DNA of 64,000 nt from Bacteroidota bacterium (GTDB lineage: Bacteria > Bacteroidota > Bacteroidia > Flavobacteriales > Weeksellaceae), in NCBI GenBank assembly GCA_023461035.1, contig JAEWOD010000033.1, positions 53,572 through 117,571 of the forward strand, read 5' to 3'. Shown in pieces: positions 10,201-18,675 of the stretch. A model generated the notes under the pieces. It was not told the origin of the DNA and ran no database searches. It was given only the letters and a program-made list of their open reading frames with translations. Position numbers and translations under genes: made by a program. How positions within the stretch are numbered: the stretch's first letter is position 1; each line of letters begins with the position of its first letter.

Positions 10201-10967
10201 ATATTCACTCTACCATCACCTCCATCACCTCCGGCAGACGTATTTGTCCCACTTCCTCTATAACTACCACTTCCTCCGCTCCCAGGAACAGTCCCAGCAG
10301 AACCCGGATTATTACCCGTCCGTCCATTTGCTCCTGCAGCACCTGCGGGAGTACCTGTCCCGGCAACACCACCTGTTCCATTTACCGCATTTCCTCCGTT
10401 ACTAGAAAAACCACCGCTTCCTCCTCCTGCGCCTGAATAAGACCCTCTTGATCCTTGGGTTCCTGTTCCCCCGCTACGTCTTAAATCACCTATGGAAGCA
10501 CTGAGCAATCCCCCGGTTCCTGGCGCACCATAATTAGTCGTGGTTCCGAAACCACCACCAGCACCTCCTTTAGCAAGTAATGTAGTGTTTGAAACAAACC
10601 AAGAATCATTACCCGGATTTCCGTTTCCTGCATCTACTCCTATCCCTCTAGGTCCGGCAACTCCATTATAAACTATATTTCCTGACACAGCAAGATTTGA
10701 CTGTACAAAGGCACCGCCTCCGCCTCCGGCTCCCACTTTAGAACCATTGGAATTATTAACACCGCCTCCTGCGCCACCGCCACCCCAAGCGGAAACTGTT
10801 GTCGTTGTGACATACGGCGGAAACTGAATTTGAAAATTTCCACCTGTAAAATTAACACCCTGGAACTGAGCCGCAGAGAAATTCCAAAAAAAAACGAAAA
10901 ACAAAAAAAACAAAAAGACGGTTCTCCAAATATTCAGATACCCGAAAGCAGCGGATGCATTTTTCAT
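7227..10967 (-). CDS. Giant T9SS-exported protein: Gly-rich, GEVED, FnIII and MAM-like domains
   Basis: 1246 aa from the chosen start. Signal peptide with a long hydrophobic core ending FSAAQ, then roughly residues 40-255 very rich in Gly/Ser/Asn, a GEVED domain (about 265-405, with WIDYDKNNVFD and STRGEAEDYKL), an FnIII domain (about 410-490), a jelly-roll/MAM-like domain (about 500-660, TETFEMDSDL to ITLDDVTFYD), then from about 745 a region paralogous to the protein at 12839, ending in a type A T9SS sorting domain (VEIFNFDGWSVYKN ... GEIVTRKMINK). It should cross the outer membrane by T9SS and remain on the surface. A longer frame begins at 11075, but its first codon lies upstream of the promoter box at 11058-11065, so the ATG at 10967 (or 10973) is preferred. 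Ligand unknown. Confidence 0.85.
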   Translation of the reverse strand: MKNASAAFGYLNIWRTVFLFFLFFVFFWNFSAAQFQGVNFTGGNFQIQFPPYVTTTTVSAWGGGGAGGGVNNSNGSKVGAGGGGGAFVQSNLAVSGNIVYNGVAGPRGIGVDAGNGNPGNDSWFVSNTTLLAKGGAGGGFGTTTNYGAPGTGGLLSASIGDLRRSGGTGTQGSRGSYSGAGGGSGGFSSNGGNAVNGTGGVAGTGTPAGAAGANGRTGNNPGSAGTVPGSGGSGSYRGSGTNTSAGGDGGDGRVNITYEGYCRPFVSNNSTYINNFSTSGGIVNINKVSTGIGAYGYQNFYDTDVISVNEGDNFTATFNLVGGTAGVSIWIDYDKNNVFDAGEVVYSSGAFLPNGNTTTPSIVIPIGTTPGDYVIRIITDWYAMSPGACGSTRGEAEDYKLTVMVPSCPAPTNLSADNVTGTSADLSWTGSGSSYDFEWGAVGFTQGTGTMVTGASNPYPLGGLTPNTNYEYYVRANCGGGDYSAWAGPYNFRTTCGSIIDEFPYTETFEMDSDLLGCWVVYGYTTLQTWYLSQGNYSGSITNAHNGERNALYYTGSDIGFPAILASPRMDISGLTSPSVSFWYSNEAWFGDIDELRVYYKSSYGAPWTLIPGAVYTTTHSNWTYVELNLPNASDEYYVGFEGIGEWGHGITLDDVTFYDAAADCKYTNTYQADGNWSYANPGPVDNSDKKVVVKGNLTVNSEDEYCSVEVRPSGNLQVNSNLTVSNEVKNLATSDRFVVASDANLKQVNPGTNTGDITVRRMATVPSNQYNYWASPVVGQDLYDLYPNLPPNRVMTYNTWDDYFTILPSNTNPVSSFGIGYSIKGPTSNSPQNSSGGTGVTASFVGVPQNESLIPEENNIMVTTFDNDDNFNLIGNPFPSNLDLEKFYNDDNDNNPTTGNAAKFETPSVYFWDNIGNTEIYQQGSGYSQSNYAIYNMPFGGGTAAPCYEDTNCTISSGKKPNGIVKPGQGFIINVKQGETSLTVNNDMRTTALKINPTDGDAEYFKNGSNLSSVNDEAKRNDKFWLELINPAGTRVQTAIGYFERAENTFEVYDSEILSESVSENIYTLSHDNVKLAIQGRKGLFHDDDEIPLVVKLFEEGRYKIQLEETKGIFISYQNIYLKDKLLGVIHNLSDSGAYEFEADAGVHNDRFEIVFKDGTSAGPVLTAASQVHIRKINKEIVISSTKDKLMEVEIFNFDGWSVYKNTNVNALELKIPAQKFGKQIIVIKAQTESGEIVTRKMINK

Positions 10968-11057
10968 GACCATAGATTTAGTATTAGCAGATAAAGGGAT
11001 AGAAGAATGCGTTAGGCGGCATATCTCCTCCCAAAAATGGTTAATTAGTTTAATCCG

Positions 11058-11089
11058 CAAAATTATGACAATCAACGCATAAAAACAAT
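11058..11089 (-). promoter_or_regulatory. Promoter of the giant T9SS gene at 7227
   Basis: Minus strand: ATTG (-33-like, 11086-11089), 20 bp spacer, TAATTTTG (-7, 11058-11065) fitting TAnnTTTG. The predicted RNA start is near 11051, which excludes the ORF's upstream start at 11075. Confidence 0.55.
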
Positions 11090-11151
11090 AGCCATGTTAA
11101 ATTATTATTATGTTTTCAAAGACAAGTCTGAAATCCGCCATTTAATCAGAT

Positions 11152-11159
11152 TATTTTTG
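11152..11159 (+). promoter_or_regulatory. Candidate -7 box (TATTTTTG) upstream of the DnaQ/GIY-YIG gene
   Basis: Matches TAnnTTTG but no TTTG at the right distance upstream. It would leave a leader of about 115 nt. Confidence 0.35.
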
Positions 11160-11283
11160 CTTCAGACCATCCTTCCCTCAATCCCCTTATCTTTATTTTC
11201 GAGATACAGATCATTTTGAATGGTCAAAATACCCGGATGAAAATAATAAGGAGTGGCAGAATACCGTTAAAACAAAACCCGGA

Positions 11284-12693
11284 ATGAGTAGAAAAAATAA
11301 AAATACCGAATACGCAATCGTGGACATCGAAACCACCGGAGGCAATGCGTCCGGAAGCAGGATCACCGAGATCGCCATTATCATTCATGACGGAACAGAA
11401 ATCATCGACCGTTTTGAAACATTGGTAAATCCCGAAATGGACATCCCTTTGCCGATTTTTGCCCTGACAGGCATCCATAATGAAATGGTCGCCCATGCTC
11501 CCATTTTCGGAGATATTGCAGAACGGGTTTATGCCCTGCTTGAAAACCGGGTATTTGTGGCTCATAATGTTAACTTTGATTACTCCTTTGTCAAACAGCA
11601 GCTGGACGCGGAAGGCTATAAATTTTCAGCTCCAAAGCTGTGTACCGTTCGAATGAGCCGGAAAATCAAACCGGGATTCTACTCCTATAGTTTAGGCAAT
11701 CTCTGCAGAAGCCTGGATATCCTCATCGAAAACCGTCACCGTGCTGGGGGCGATGCCGAAGCGACAGCCGTTTTATTTTCCCGGTTATTGGAATGGGACA
11801 ATCAGGGAATAATCCCTGAAATGCTCAAACGCAATTCAAAAGAACAACAATTGCCGCCCAACCTACCCAAATCGGATTTTGAGAATTTACCCTCTTGTCC
11901 GGGCATCTATTATTTCATAAATAAAGCGGGAAAAGTCATTTATGTAGGAAAAGCCGTCAATATCAAAAAACGGGTTTCTTCTCATTTCACAGGACATAAT
12001 CCCAATCCGCAGCGACAGAACTTTCTCAAAGACATTTACAATATTTCCTATGAAATTTGTGCAACCGAACTCATGGCTTTCCTGCTGGAATCTGTGGAGA
12101 TTAAAAGACTTTGGCCTGTCCATAACCGGGCACTGAAAAGATTTGAACCCAGATTCGGATTGTTTCTTTACAAGGATATAACCGGTTACAAACGCTTAGC
12201 AGTCGGGAAGCTCGGCAAAAACCAGCCCTGCATTCAGATTTTCAATCAGTTACATGACGGCATCGATGTTTTACTTAAGCTGACCAATCAACATGGCCTG
12301 GACATACGGCTTTGTTATTTCGGGCAACAACCCGATTTCGGGATGCCCTCTGCAGATTCAGCTCTTCCCCTTCCTGAAGTGGAAGCATATAATGAAAAAG
12401 TAGAATTGGCTCTGGAAGATTTAAAAGCAAATCAACCCAGCTATGCAATCATCGATAAAGGAAGAAATGAAAACGAAAAAAGCTGTATCTGGGTGGAAAA
12501 TGGTCATTTTTATGCGATGGGTTATATCGATCATCAAACCGATTTAGCTTCTCCTGAAGATATAAAAGACAGTTTGGAACGCTATCAGGGAAATTATTAT
12601 ATGATGCAGTTAATTGAGACTTTTGCAAGGAAACATCCCGGAAAAATCCTTCACCTTCCTGCCCGGGATTTAAAAACGGAAATCTTTTATTAA
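11284..12693 (+). CDS. DEDDh 3'-5' exonuclease fused to a GIY-YIG (UvrC/Cho-like) endonuclease domain
   Basis: 469 aa. Residues about 8-170 form a DnaQ-like exonuclease: YAIVDIETTGG carries the D-x-E of motif I, HNVNFDYSF motif II and HRAGGDAEAT motif III. Residues about 202-280 form a GIY-YIG nuclease domain: CPGIYYFINKAGKVIYVGKA, as in the N-terminus of UvrC and in Cho. The remaining C-terminal part has no motif I recognise. Fusions of this kind are known in Bacteroidota and actinobacteria and are thought to act in DNA repair; there are no UvrB/UvrC C-terminal signatures. The gene sits alone between two oppositely oriented T9SS cargo genes. ATG at 11284 is the first good start. Confidence 0.88.
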   Translation: MSRKNKNTEYAIVDIETTGGNASGSRITEIAIIIHDGTEIIDRFETLVNPEMDIPLPIFALTGIHNEMVAHAPIFGDIAERVYALLENRVFVAHNVNFDYSFVKQQLDAEGYKFSAPKLCTVRMSRKIKPGFYSYSLGNLCRSLDILIENRHRAGGDAEATAVLFSRLLEWDNQGIIPEMLKRNSKEQQLPPNLPKSDFENLPSCPGIYYFINKAGKVIYVGKAVNIKKRVSSHFTGHNPNPQRQNFLKDIYNISYEICATELMAFLLESVEIKRLWPVHNRALKRFEPRFGLFLYKDITGYKRLAVGKLGKNQPCIQIFNQLHDGIDVLLKLTNQHGLDIRLCYFGQQPDFGMPSADSALPLPEVEAYNEKVELALEDLKANQPSYAIIDKGRNENEKSCIWVENGHFYAMGYIDHQTDLASPEDIKDSLERYQGNYYMMQLIETFARKHPGKILHLPARDLKTEIFY

Positions 12694-12718
12694 TAACCGA
12701 ACCCAGGTTAATAGGAAA

Positions 12719-12742
12719 AAGTAGCTCATCATTCAGCTGCTT
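12719..12742 (+). terminator. Probable intrinsic terminator after the nuclease gene
   Basis: Stem AAGTAGCT/AGCTGCTT (8 bp, one G-U) with loop of 8, followed by CTTTGTTT, 26 bp past the stop codon. The A-rich flank also allows function for the convergent gene. Confidence 0.5.
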
Positions 12743-12838
12743 CTTTGTTTAGTCGTTGGGTTTATGCTGTGGGTTTTCCACTTTCAAAAATTTGCTTTGA
12801 ACCCGGCGGATTTTAAGTTTTATAGGAATCACAGCCTG

Positions 12839-15800
12839 TTAATTGATCAGTTTTTTACTTTGAACCTCTCCCGATTTTAATTCTACATAAACCATCAAAA
12901 TCCCTTTTCTGAAAGAATGGAGAGAAAGATTAAACTCCTTGCTGCCTATCATCTCCTTTTCATAAACCGGATTCCCAGCAAGCGTGAAAATTTTTACCTT
13001 TTCTATGGCTTCACGACTTGAAGATATCTGTACGCTTTCATCTATTTTAGTGATTTTCAACGAATTGGATTGGGGTAACGCAGTTTCAGAAGCCGGATAT
13101 TTAAATAAAATTTCAAACCGGTTCATCAATTCGCCCGGTTGAGCATCCCATTCAAATTCAGATTGGGAAAGATTATAAATGCTGTTGTCCGTTTTATCAC
13201 GCAGATAAATATTTTGATGCGAGGCAAATATTCCCAGTCTGTCTTCCAGCATGATTGTATATCTTCCGCTTTCGGCAATTTTTACACCCAATGGGATGAC
13301 GTCTGATAACAAAAACGGTCCTTTTCTTCCCTGAATCGCCAGTTTTTTATCATCCTTGCTGATCGAATAAATATTTTCAGAAACCGACTCGCTGAAAACG
13401 GGAGAATCATATTTTTCAAATCCGTTATCGGCTTCATTAAAATACCCGATGGCCATTTGGATATGAATCCCGTTCGGATTGACCAATTCTACCCAAAATT
13501 TATTATGATCGGTGATGGCCACATCGTTGGCTTGTCCGTTTTTAAAATAAACCGCTTCATCCCCGCCTTCCACCAATCTCGTAGAGATTGTCCGCATATC
13601 GTTGCTCAATTGAAGATAAGTCGCTGTTTCAGAAGCTCTCATGATGAAACCCTGACCGGGTTTTACGATGCCGTTTGGTTTTTTCATTTCATCGCCTCCC
13701 GTTGCGGCAACACCTCCCGAATGAGGGTTGTAAATGGCATAATTATTTCCACTATATCCCGATCCTTGTTGGGTCAGAATCTCATTATTCGTATTGTCCC
13801 AGAAATAAAATGCCGGGGTTTCTTCTGTTTCGTCATTGAAAAATTCTCCTTCATTGGCAAAGTATAAATCTTGCAAATTCAAATTGGACGGATAGGGATT
13901 TCCGATCAGGTTGTATCCGCTTCCTTCTACCGAAAGCGGAATCCGGTTTTCTTCGGCTATTTCCGATTCGTTTTGGGGAACACCAAAGAAATGAGCGATG
14001 ACTTCTGTATTTCCGTCCGGATTTTGAGGGAAGTTGGAAGTAGGCCCTTTTATCGAATAACCGACTCCGAATGATGACAAAGTTCCGGCAGGCACAATGC
14101 TAAAATAGTCATTCCAGGTATTATAGGTCATGACCCTATTATTGGGAACACCTTCATAAAGCGCATACAGATCTTGTCCGACAACCGGCGAAGCCCAATA
14201 ATTATACTGATCGGAAGGAACGGTCGCTTCTCTTTTAAGGGTGATTTTCCCTATATTCTGAGCCGGATTTAGCTGTAAAAGATTGGCGTCGCTTTCTATG
14301 GTCAGGCTTGCCCCGTTGTCATTGTCAATGTTTAATTCCTTATCCAAAACCAAACTATATCCGGGATTGATGATCACTTCCACTCCCGCCAGGGCTTCCA
14401 ATGAACATCCGATTAATTCATGATTGAGCGTATTGGTTTCATCGGTTGTAAAATTAGCTCCCATGATGATTTTGACAGTTGGATCGATTGGAATTCCATG
14501 GGACCAGGTTGTTCCGTCCCAAATTGTTTCTGAGTTACAATCTTCATCTCTAAACTGGACAGACCAATCCTGAAGTGCCACATCCAAGCCATTTAAAATC
14601 CCCTCCAAACGGATTTGGGAATAAGGCGCCATTTCGGCTAAACTAATGGATTTCAAGCCATTTCCTGCTATGGAAATCGAATCCAGCCCCGGCACATCTG
14701 CCCAATCTCCACTTTCTCTCTCCTGAATTTTCAAGACCAGGTTTCCGCTTCCTACACTTTGATTCCAGCTTAAACTTTGATAACCGGTTGCTTCCGGTAG
14801 AGCGGCCAGTGTTATAGGCGTGGAGGTGATAACACCTTGCGTTGCGGGCACTGTTCGTACATGATCCAGATTCAAAATTTTATGCTGTTGGACACCTATT
14901 TGCTGCTCGTTTACATAATACATCAATTTGATTCTTTTCTCTCCGGAAAATTCAAAAGCAGAAAGATCTATTTCTATTTCTTTTGTCGTGAAGTTGGATT
15001 CAGGCACCCATTGATAAACCATGATTCCATGATCTTCTTCCGGCAAACCTACATCCCCTATGTAGACCCTGAATCCCACATTTAACGCTCCGCTTCCCTC
15101 ATATTTGGCAGTCATCAGCAATTGTGAAATTCCGGTCAGATCCACAATCTGATTGACATGGATATAATCACCTTCATGATATCCGTAAAAGCCGGGTCTG
15201 ACATTATAAAATTCTAAAGAAAAACTTCCATCCACCGCCCATTCTTCCGAAACTTCCGTCGTATAGGCACCACTTGGGTTTAGGGCAGATGCCCAACCGG
15301 TTAATTCATCTTCAAAACTTCCGTTTACAAAATCATCGGCTTCCACATTCATCACCCTGACTTCGCCCGAAGCAGTTATTTCGGTAAATACATTTTCATC
15401 GGACTCAAATTGGCTTTGAGTTGTTTGAAACCAATCGGCTTGATCCGTTTCAATTTGATGCGTAAAGCTTTGTAAATTTACATTCCAGTCACTCCAAAGC
15501 CCGTGTGAAATTCCTTTTGCGCGTGCACGCACATAGTAAGTGGTATTGTTTACAGGAAGAAATCCGTTGTCAAATGTAAAGCTGACAGCTTCATTTCCGG
15601 GAAAGGTTCCCGTATAACTTTGAATCCATGAAGTTGCGGTAAAATTGGCCGATGTATTGATTTCAATTTCATATTCGTCTGCGGTATCTCCCAGATGAAT
15701 CAATCTGAAAACAGGTGTTTCCCAATCATACCGGCTGTTGTTAAATGTCAAAACTTGGATGCCGTCTGCATCCAGAAACGCAATATTGGAAGGTTTGCTT

Positions 15801-16699
15801 TCCGCCCAAATCCAATGGATTCCTGAGTCTTCCAGCATATCAATCGTTACCGTTCCTTCCGTTCCCGTTGACGGCACGCTACCGGTTCCCGTCCAGCCCA
15901 TGATGTCATATCCGGCCCGGTTACCCGAGGTAAGACTAATAGTCGAATTGTTTGAAATGCTATGGTTTCCGTTTGCATAGGAAGCTCCTTGGTAAGCTCC
16001 GGAAACGGTTAAGATGTTGTCTTCAACATCAACTCCACCTTTTAGCACCAGATTATCTATGATGAATTGAGGGGCTGAACCTCCACAATTATTGGCTTTA
16101 GAACGAAAAGCAAGGGTAAATCCGGGTTGGTTGGCAGCTGCTTCGGGGAATTGAACCGTGAGGGTTTGGGCATTGGCCCGGCTGTGGTACAAACCATCAC
16201 CGGAAAATCCGCCTTCCGTTAACCAAATAAATGGCGGGCCGCCGGTCGTACTATATCCCAATTGTCCATAATCCACCCAGTTTCCACTTAAAATTTCACC
16301 CATTCCTTTCCAGTCAAATTGAAGTTGGATGTTTTCATATCCGGAAGTCGGTATGGTTTTATAAACCGCTAAATCAAAATTAGTAGGATTTAAACAAGAA
16401 GTGTACTGGAATCCAAAATAGTCAACCAAATTTTCATCAAGATAAAATGACACCCCCAATGACTTTCCTGAAATGGCCTGGCCTCCGCTATGAATACCAA
16501 AATGATGTTCCTGATTCAAAAACCCGATACTCGTTCCGGTTTCCTGCCATCCATCCTGATGTTCATAAATAATCGCTCCCACAATATCCGCATCAAAATT
16601 TTCCTCATAAATGGAAATTTGAGCGTTTGAATAAAAGAAAGCAACAAAAAGAACCAGTATACTACATACCCGGGAAAATAGGTAAAATTGAATTCGCAT
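12839..16699 (-). CDS. Giant T9SS-exported protein, paralogue of the one at 7227
   Basis: 1286 aa. Signal peptide MRIQFYLFSRVCSILVLFVA...YSNAQ, then a jelly-roll-like N-terminal domain (about 30-225, ending FIIDNLVLKGG), a short beta-repeat region (about 230-300), a segment with fibronectin-like features (about 325-410), a carbohydrate-binding-like region (about 440-610), and from about residue 806 to the end a block closely similar to the last 500 residues of the protein at 7227 (shared: NYWASPVVGQDLY, RVMTYNTW, GYSIKGPTSN, FGVPQNES, KPNGIVKPGQGFI, SESVSENIY, AIQGRKG). The C-terminus is a type A T9SS sorting domain (KVKIFTLAGNPVYEKE to SKKLIN). Probably a surface adhesin or binding protein; no enzyme motif seen. 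Confidence 0.85.
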   Translation of the reverse strand: MRIQFYLFSRVCSILVLFVAFFYSNAQISIYEENFDADIVGAIIYEHQDGWQETGTSIGFLNQEHHFGIHSGGQAISGKSLGVSFYLDENLVDYFGFQYTSCLNPTNFDLAVYKTIPTSGYENIQLQFDWKGMGEILSGNWVDYGQLGYSTTGGPPFIWLTEGGFSGDGLYHSRANAQTLTVQFPEAAANQPGFTLAFRSKANNCGGSAPQFIIDNLVLKGGVDVEDNILTVSGAYQGASYANGNHSISNNSTISLTSGNRAGYDIMGWTGTGSVPSTGTEGTVTIDMLEDSGIHWIWAESKPSNIAFLDADGIQVLTFNNSRYDWETPVFRLIHLGDTADEYEIEINTSANFTATSWIQSYTGTFPGNEAVSFTFDNGFLPVNNTTYYVRARAKGISHGLWSDWNVNLQSFTHQIETDQADWFQTTQSQFESDENVFTEITASGEVRVMNVEADDFVNGSFEDELTGWASALNPSGAYTTEVSEEWAVDGSFSLEFYNVRPGFYGYHEGDYIHVNQIVDLTGISQLLMTAKYEGSGALNVGFRVYIGDVGLPEEDHGIMVYQWVPESNFTTKEIEIDLSAFEFSGEKRIKLMYYVNEQQIGVQQHKILNLDHVRTVPATQGVITSTPITLAALPEATGYQSLSWNQSVGSGNLVLKIQERESGDWADVPGLDSISIAGNGLKSISLAEMAPYSQIRLEGILNGLDVALQDWSVQFRDEDCNSETIWDGTTWSHGIPIDPTVKIIMGANFTTDETNTLNHELIGCSLEALAGVEVIINPGYSLVLDKELNIDNDNGASLTIESDANLLQLNPAQNIGKITLKREATVPSDQYNYWASPVVGQDLYALYEGVPNNRVMTYNTWNDYFSIVPAGTLSSFGVGYSIKGPTSNFPQNPDGNTEVIAHFFGVPQNESEIAEENRIPLSVEGSGYNLIGNPYPSNLNLQDLYFANEGEFFNDETEETPAFYFWDNTNNEILTQQGSGYSGNNYAIYNPHSGGVAATGGDEMKKPNGIVKPGQGFIMRASETATYLQLSNDMRTISTRLVEGGDEAVYFKNGQANDVAITDHNKFWVELVNPNGIHIQMAIGYFNEADNGFEKYDSPVFSESVSENIYSISKDDKKLAIQGRKGPFLLSDVIPLGVKIAESGRYTIMLEDRLGIFASHQNIYLRDKTDNSIYNLSQSEFEWDAQPGELMNRFEILFKYPASETALPQSNSLKITKIDESVQISSSREAIEKVKIFTLAGNPVYEKEMIGSKEFNLSLHSFRKGILMVYVELKSGEVQSKKLIN

Positions 16700-17003
16700 A
16701 ATCCGAAAATTTCACATTCATAAAATAAATTTCACTACATCCGGTTTAAGCGAAGTAAGGTATTTTAGATCAGGATGTTAGGAAATTTATCCGAAATAAA
16801 ACCGGTCATTTTGAGCCGATAAAAAATTCGAATTAATATTTAACAAGTATAGGTATATTTCTTTGAAATTACATGAAAATTGTTTGAATTCTCTCGAAAA
16901 TAATTTATCATTTTGAAAAGACATATCCTGCAACCCTTTATCCAAAAGAGATTGCTTTAACTTTATGAAAATTAATTGCTTATAAAAACTGATTGAAGAA
17001 AAG
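16700..17003. other. Non-coding gap between T9SS gene and nucleotide-sugar dehydrogenase
   Basis: 304 bp, AT-rich. I see no gene, no strong hairpin terminator and only imperfect -7-like matches for the T9SS gene. Confidence 0.5.
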
Positions 17004-18290
17004 CTATAATCTCCCGTCGACTTCTCCGTTTATCATGCCTTTTACATCAAAGATGATGGCTTTTTCTTTCTTTAAGGCTTCTAAATCCAGGTCATGGAAT
17101 TCTTGATGTGCCACCCCCAGTATGATGGCGTCAAATTTCCGGTCTTTTTCATTTAATTGATTTACGCTTTGGATGCCGTATTCATGCATCACTTCTTCCG
17201 GATTGGCCCAAGGGTCATAGGTGGTAATTTGGGTTTCGAAATCCTCCAGAGAGCGGATGACTTCCACTATTTTTGTATTTCGTACATCGGGACAATTTTC
17301 CTTGAAAGTAACGCCCAGCATCAAAATGGAAGATCCATTTACCTTAATTCCGTGTTTAATCATGCATTTGATGACTTGAGATGCTACATATTCGCCCATG
17401 GAATCATTCAGTCTTCTTCCGGCTAGAATAATTTCTGGATGATAGCCGTATTCTTGTGCCTTTTGTGCCAGATAATAAGGGTCAACGCCAATGCAGTGTC
17501 CGCCGACCAAACCGGGTTTGAATGGAAGAAAGTTCCATTTGGTACCGGCCGCCTCCAGCACATCATGGGTATTGATGCCCATGAGGTTAAATATTTTGGC
17601 CAATTCGTTTACAAAAGCGATGTTGATATCGCGTTGCGAATTTTCAATCACTTTTGCTGCTTCGGCTACTTTTATGGTGGGTGCCAAATGCGTGCCGGCC
17701 GTAATGACCGATTTGTATAATTCATCTACCTTTTTTCCAACTTCCGGTGTTGAGCCCGAAGTCACTTTCAGGATTTTTTCCACTGTATGTTCCTTGTCTC
17801 CCGGATTGATGCGTTCGGGCGAATAACCCGCAAAGAAATCTACATTGAATTTTAATCCCGATACTTTTTCCAAAATCGGAATGCAGTCTTCTTCCGTTGC
17901 GCCGGGATAAACCGTAGACTCATAAATGACGATATCCCCTTTTTTCATGATCTTTCCAACCGTTTCACTCGCTTTAAAAAGAGGAGTCAGATCGGGCCGG
18001 TTGTTTTTATCGACCGGAGTAGGAACCGTTACCACAAAATAATTACAGTTTCTTAAATCATCGAGCTGATTTGTGATGTAAAGACCCGTTGATGCCGAAG
18101 GACTATCAACCAAAACTGATTTCAATAAATCTTCTTCGACTTCCAACGTACTGTCCAGCCCCGTTCTCAGTTCCCCGATACGGGTTTCGTTTATATCAAA
18201 TCCTATGGTGTTGTATTTTGTTGCAAAAAGACGTGCCAGCGGCAATCCAACATACCCCAAACCGATGATTCCTACTTTTATATCGTTCAT
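17004..18290 (-). CDS. Nucleotide-sugar dehydrogenase, TviB/WbpO type (UDP-GalNAc or UDP-GlcNAc to uronate)
   Basis: 428 aa. NAD-binding KVGIIGLGYVGLPLARLFA, VVTVPTPVDKNNRPDLTPL, YSPERINPGD, the cysteine motif GLVGGHCIGVDPYYLA, and C-terminal MLGVTFKENCPDVRNTK match the Vi-polysaccharide TviB / WbpO / CapL branch, which makes UDP-N-acetyl-galactosaminuronate or related acids. It is distinct from wecC at 4444. It is monocistronic here, separated from the glycan operon by the T9SS genes, with tRNA-Phe about 150 bp upstream. A -7 box (TAATTTTG) at 18317-18324 precedes it. Substrate choice between GalNAc and GlcNAc forms is not certain. Confidence 0.9.
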   Translation of the reverse strand: MNDIKVGIIGLGYVGLPLARLFATKYNTIGFDINETRIGELRTGLDSTLEVEEDLLKSVLVDSPSASTGLYITNQLDDLRNCNYFVVTVPTPVDKNNRPDLTPLFKASETVGKIMKKGDIVIYESTVYPGATEEDCIPILEKVSGLKFNVDFFAGYSPERINPGDKEHTVEKILKVTSGSTPEVGKKVDELYKSVITAGTHLAPTIKVAEAAKVIENSQRDINIAFVNELAKIFNLMGINTHDVLEAAGTKWNFLPFKPGLVGGHCIGVDPYYLAQKAQEYGYHPEIILAGRRLNDSMGEYVASQVIKCMIKHGIKVNGSSILMLGVTFKENCPDVRNTKIVEVIRSLEDFETQITTYDPWANPEEVMHEYGIQSVNQLNEKDRKFDAIILGVAHQEFHDLDLEALKKEKAIIFDVKGMINGEVDGRL

Positions 18291-18316
18291 AAATAAATTC
18301 TTAATTAAGAAGCGTA

Positions 18317-18324
18317 CAAAATTA
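18317..18324 (-). promoter_or_regulatory. Candidate -7 box (TAATTTTG) of the TviB/WbpO gene
   Basis: Fits TAnnTTTG on the minus strand, 26 bp before the ATG. No matching -33 at 19 bp. Confidence 0.45.
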
Positions 18325-18399
18325 CGGTATTTAATTTATTTGGGATAATGTGAAATCAGAATCAAAAGTTAATTTTCCTGTATGATAATAGTTCAGTTG

Positions 18400-18430
18400 A
18401 AAAAAAAGCCGCTTCTCTCGAAACGGCTTC
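18400..18430 (-). terminator. Terminator of tRNA-Phe
   Basis: Minus strand hairpin AAGCCG...CGGCTT followed by a run of seven or more T, beginning 8 bp past the tRNA 3' end. Confidence 0.8.
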
Positions 18431-18437
18431 TAGTAAG

Positions 18438-18510
18438 TGGTGCCTCCAGGAATCGAACCAGGGACACAAGGATTTTCAGTCCTTTGCTCTACCAACTGAG
18501 CTAAGGCACC
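18438..18510 (-). tRNA. tRNA-Phe (GAA)
   Basis: 73 nt on the minus strand. Acceptor GGTGCCT pairs with AGGCACC followed by discriminator A; the D arm has AGCTCAGTTGG; anticodon loop CTGAAAA gives anticodon GAA; the T arm has GGTTCGATTCC. CCA is not encoded. It has its own promoter (18527-18555) and terminator (18400-18430), so it is an independent unit. Confidence 0.97.
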
Positions 18511-18526
18511 TACTCATTTGGGACTG

Positions 18527-18555
18527 CAAATATATAAAAATTCTCATATTCCAAA
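18527..18555 (-). promoter_or_regulatory. Promoter of tRNA-Phe
   Basis: Minus strand: TTTG at 18552-18555, 17 bp spacer, TATATTTG at 18527-18534 (perfect TAnnTTTG), 16 bp before the mature tRNA. Confidence 0.7.
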
Positions 18556-18644
18556 AAATTATTTTAACTATCACCGATTCATTCTCCGTCCGTTCTCCTT
18601 AACAAACTTTAATAGTTCATTAACAAGCAATTCCTTAACGGTTT

Positions 18645-18675
18645 TTTGCAGTTTCCAATCTAATCATCATATTTG
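18645..18675 (+). promoter_or_regulatory. Promoter of the outer-membrane barrel gene
   Basis: TTTG at 18645-18648, exactly 19 bp spacer, then CATATTTG at 18668-18675 (one mismatch to TAnnTTTG). It leaves a leader of about 105 nt before the ATG at 18787. Confidence 0.6.

Noticed and set aside
11224..11565. 113-aa ORF antisense to the nuclease gene
   Set aside because: Shadow of a clearly coding frame with DEDDh motifs on the opposite strand.
16700..17003. Possible small gene or ncRNA in the 304-bp gap
   Set aside because: No frame with start and protein-like composition, no stable hairpin with U-tract.
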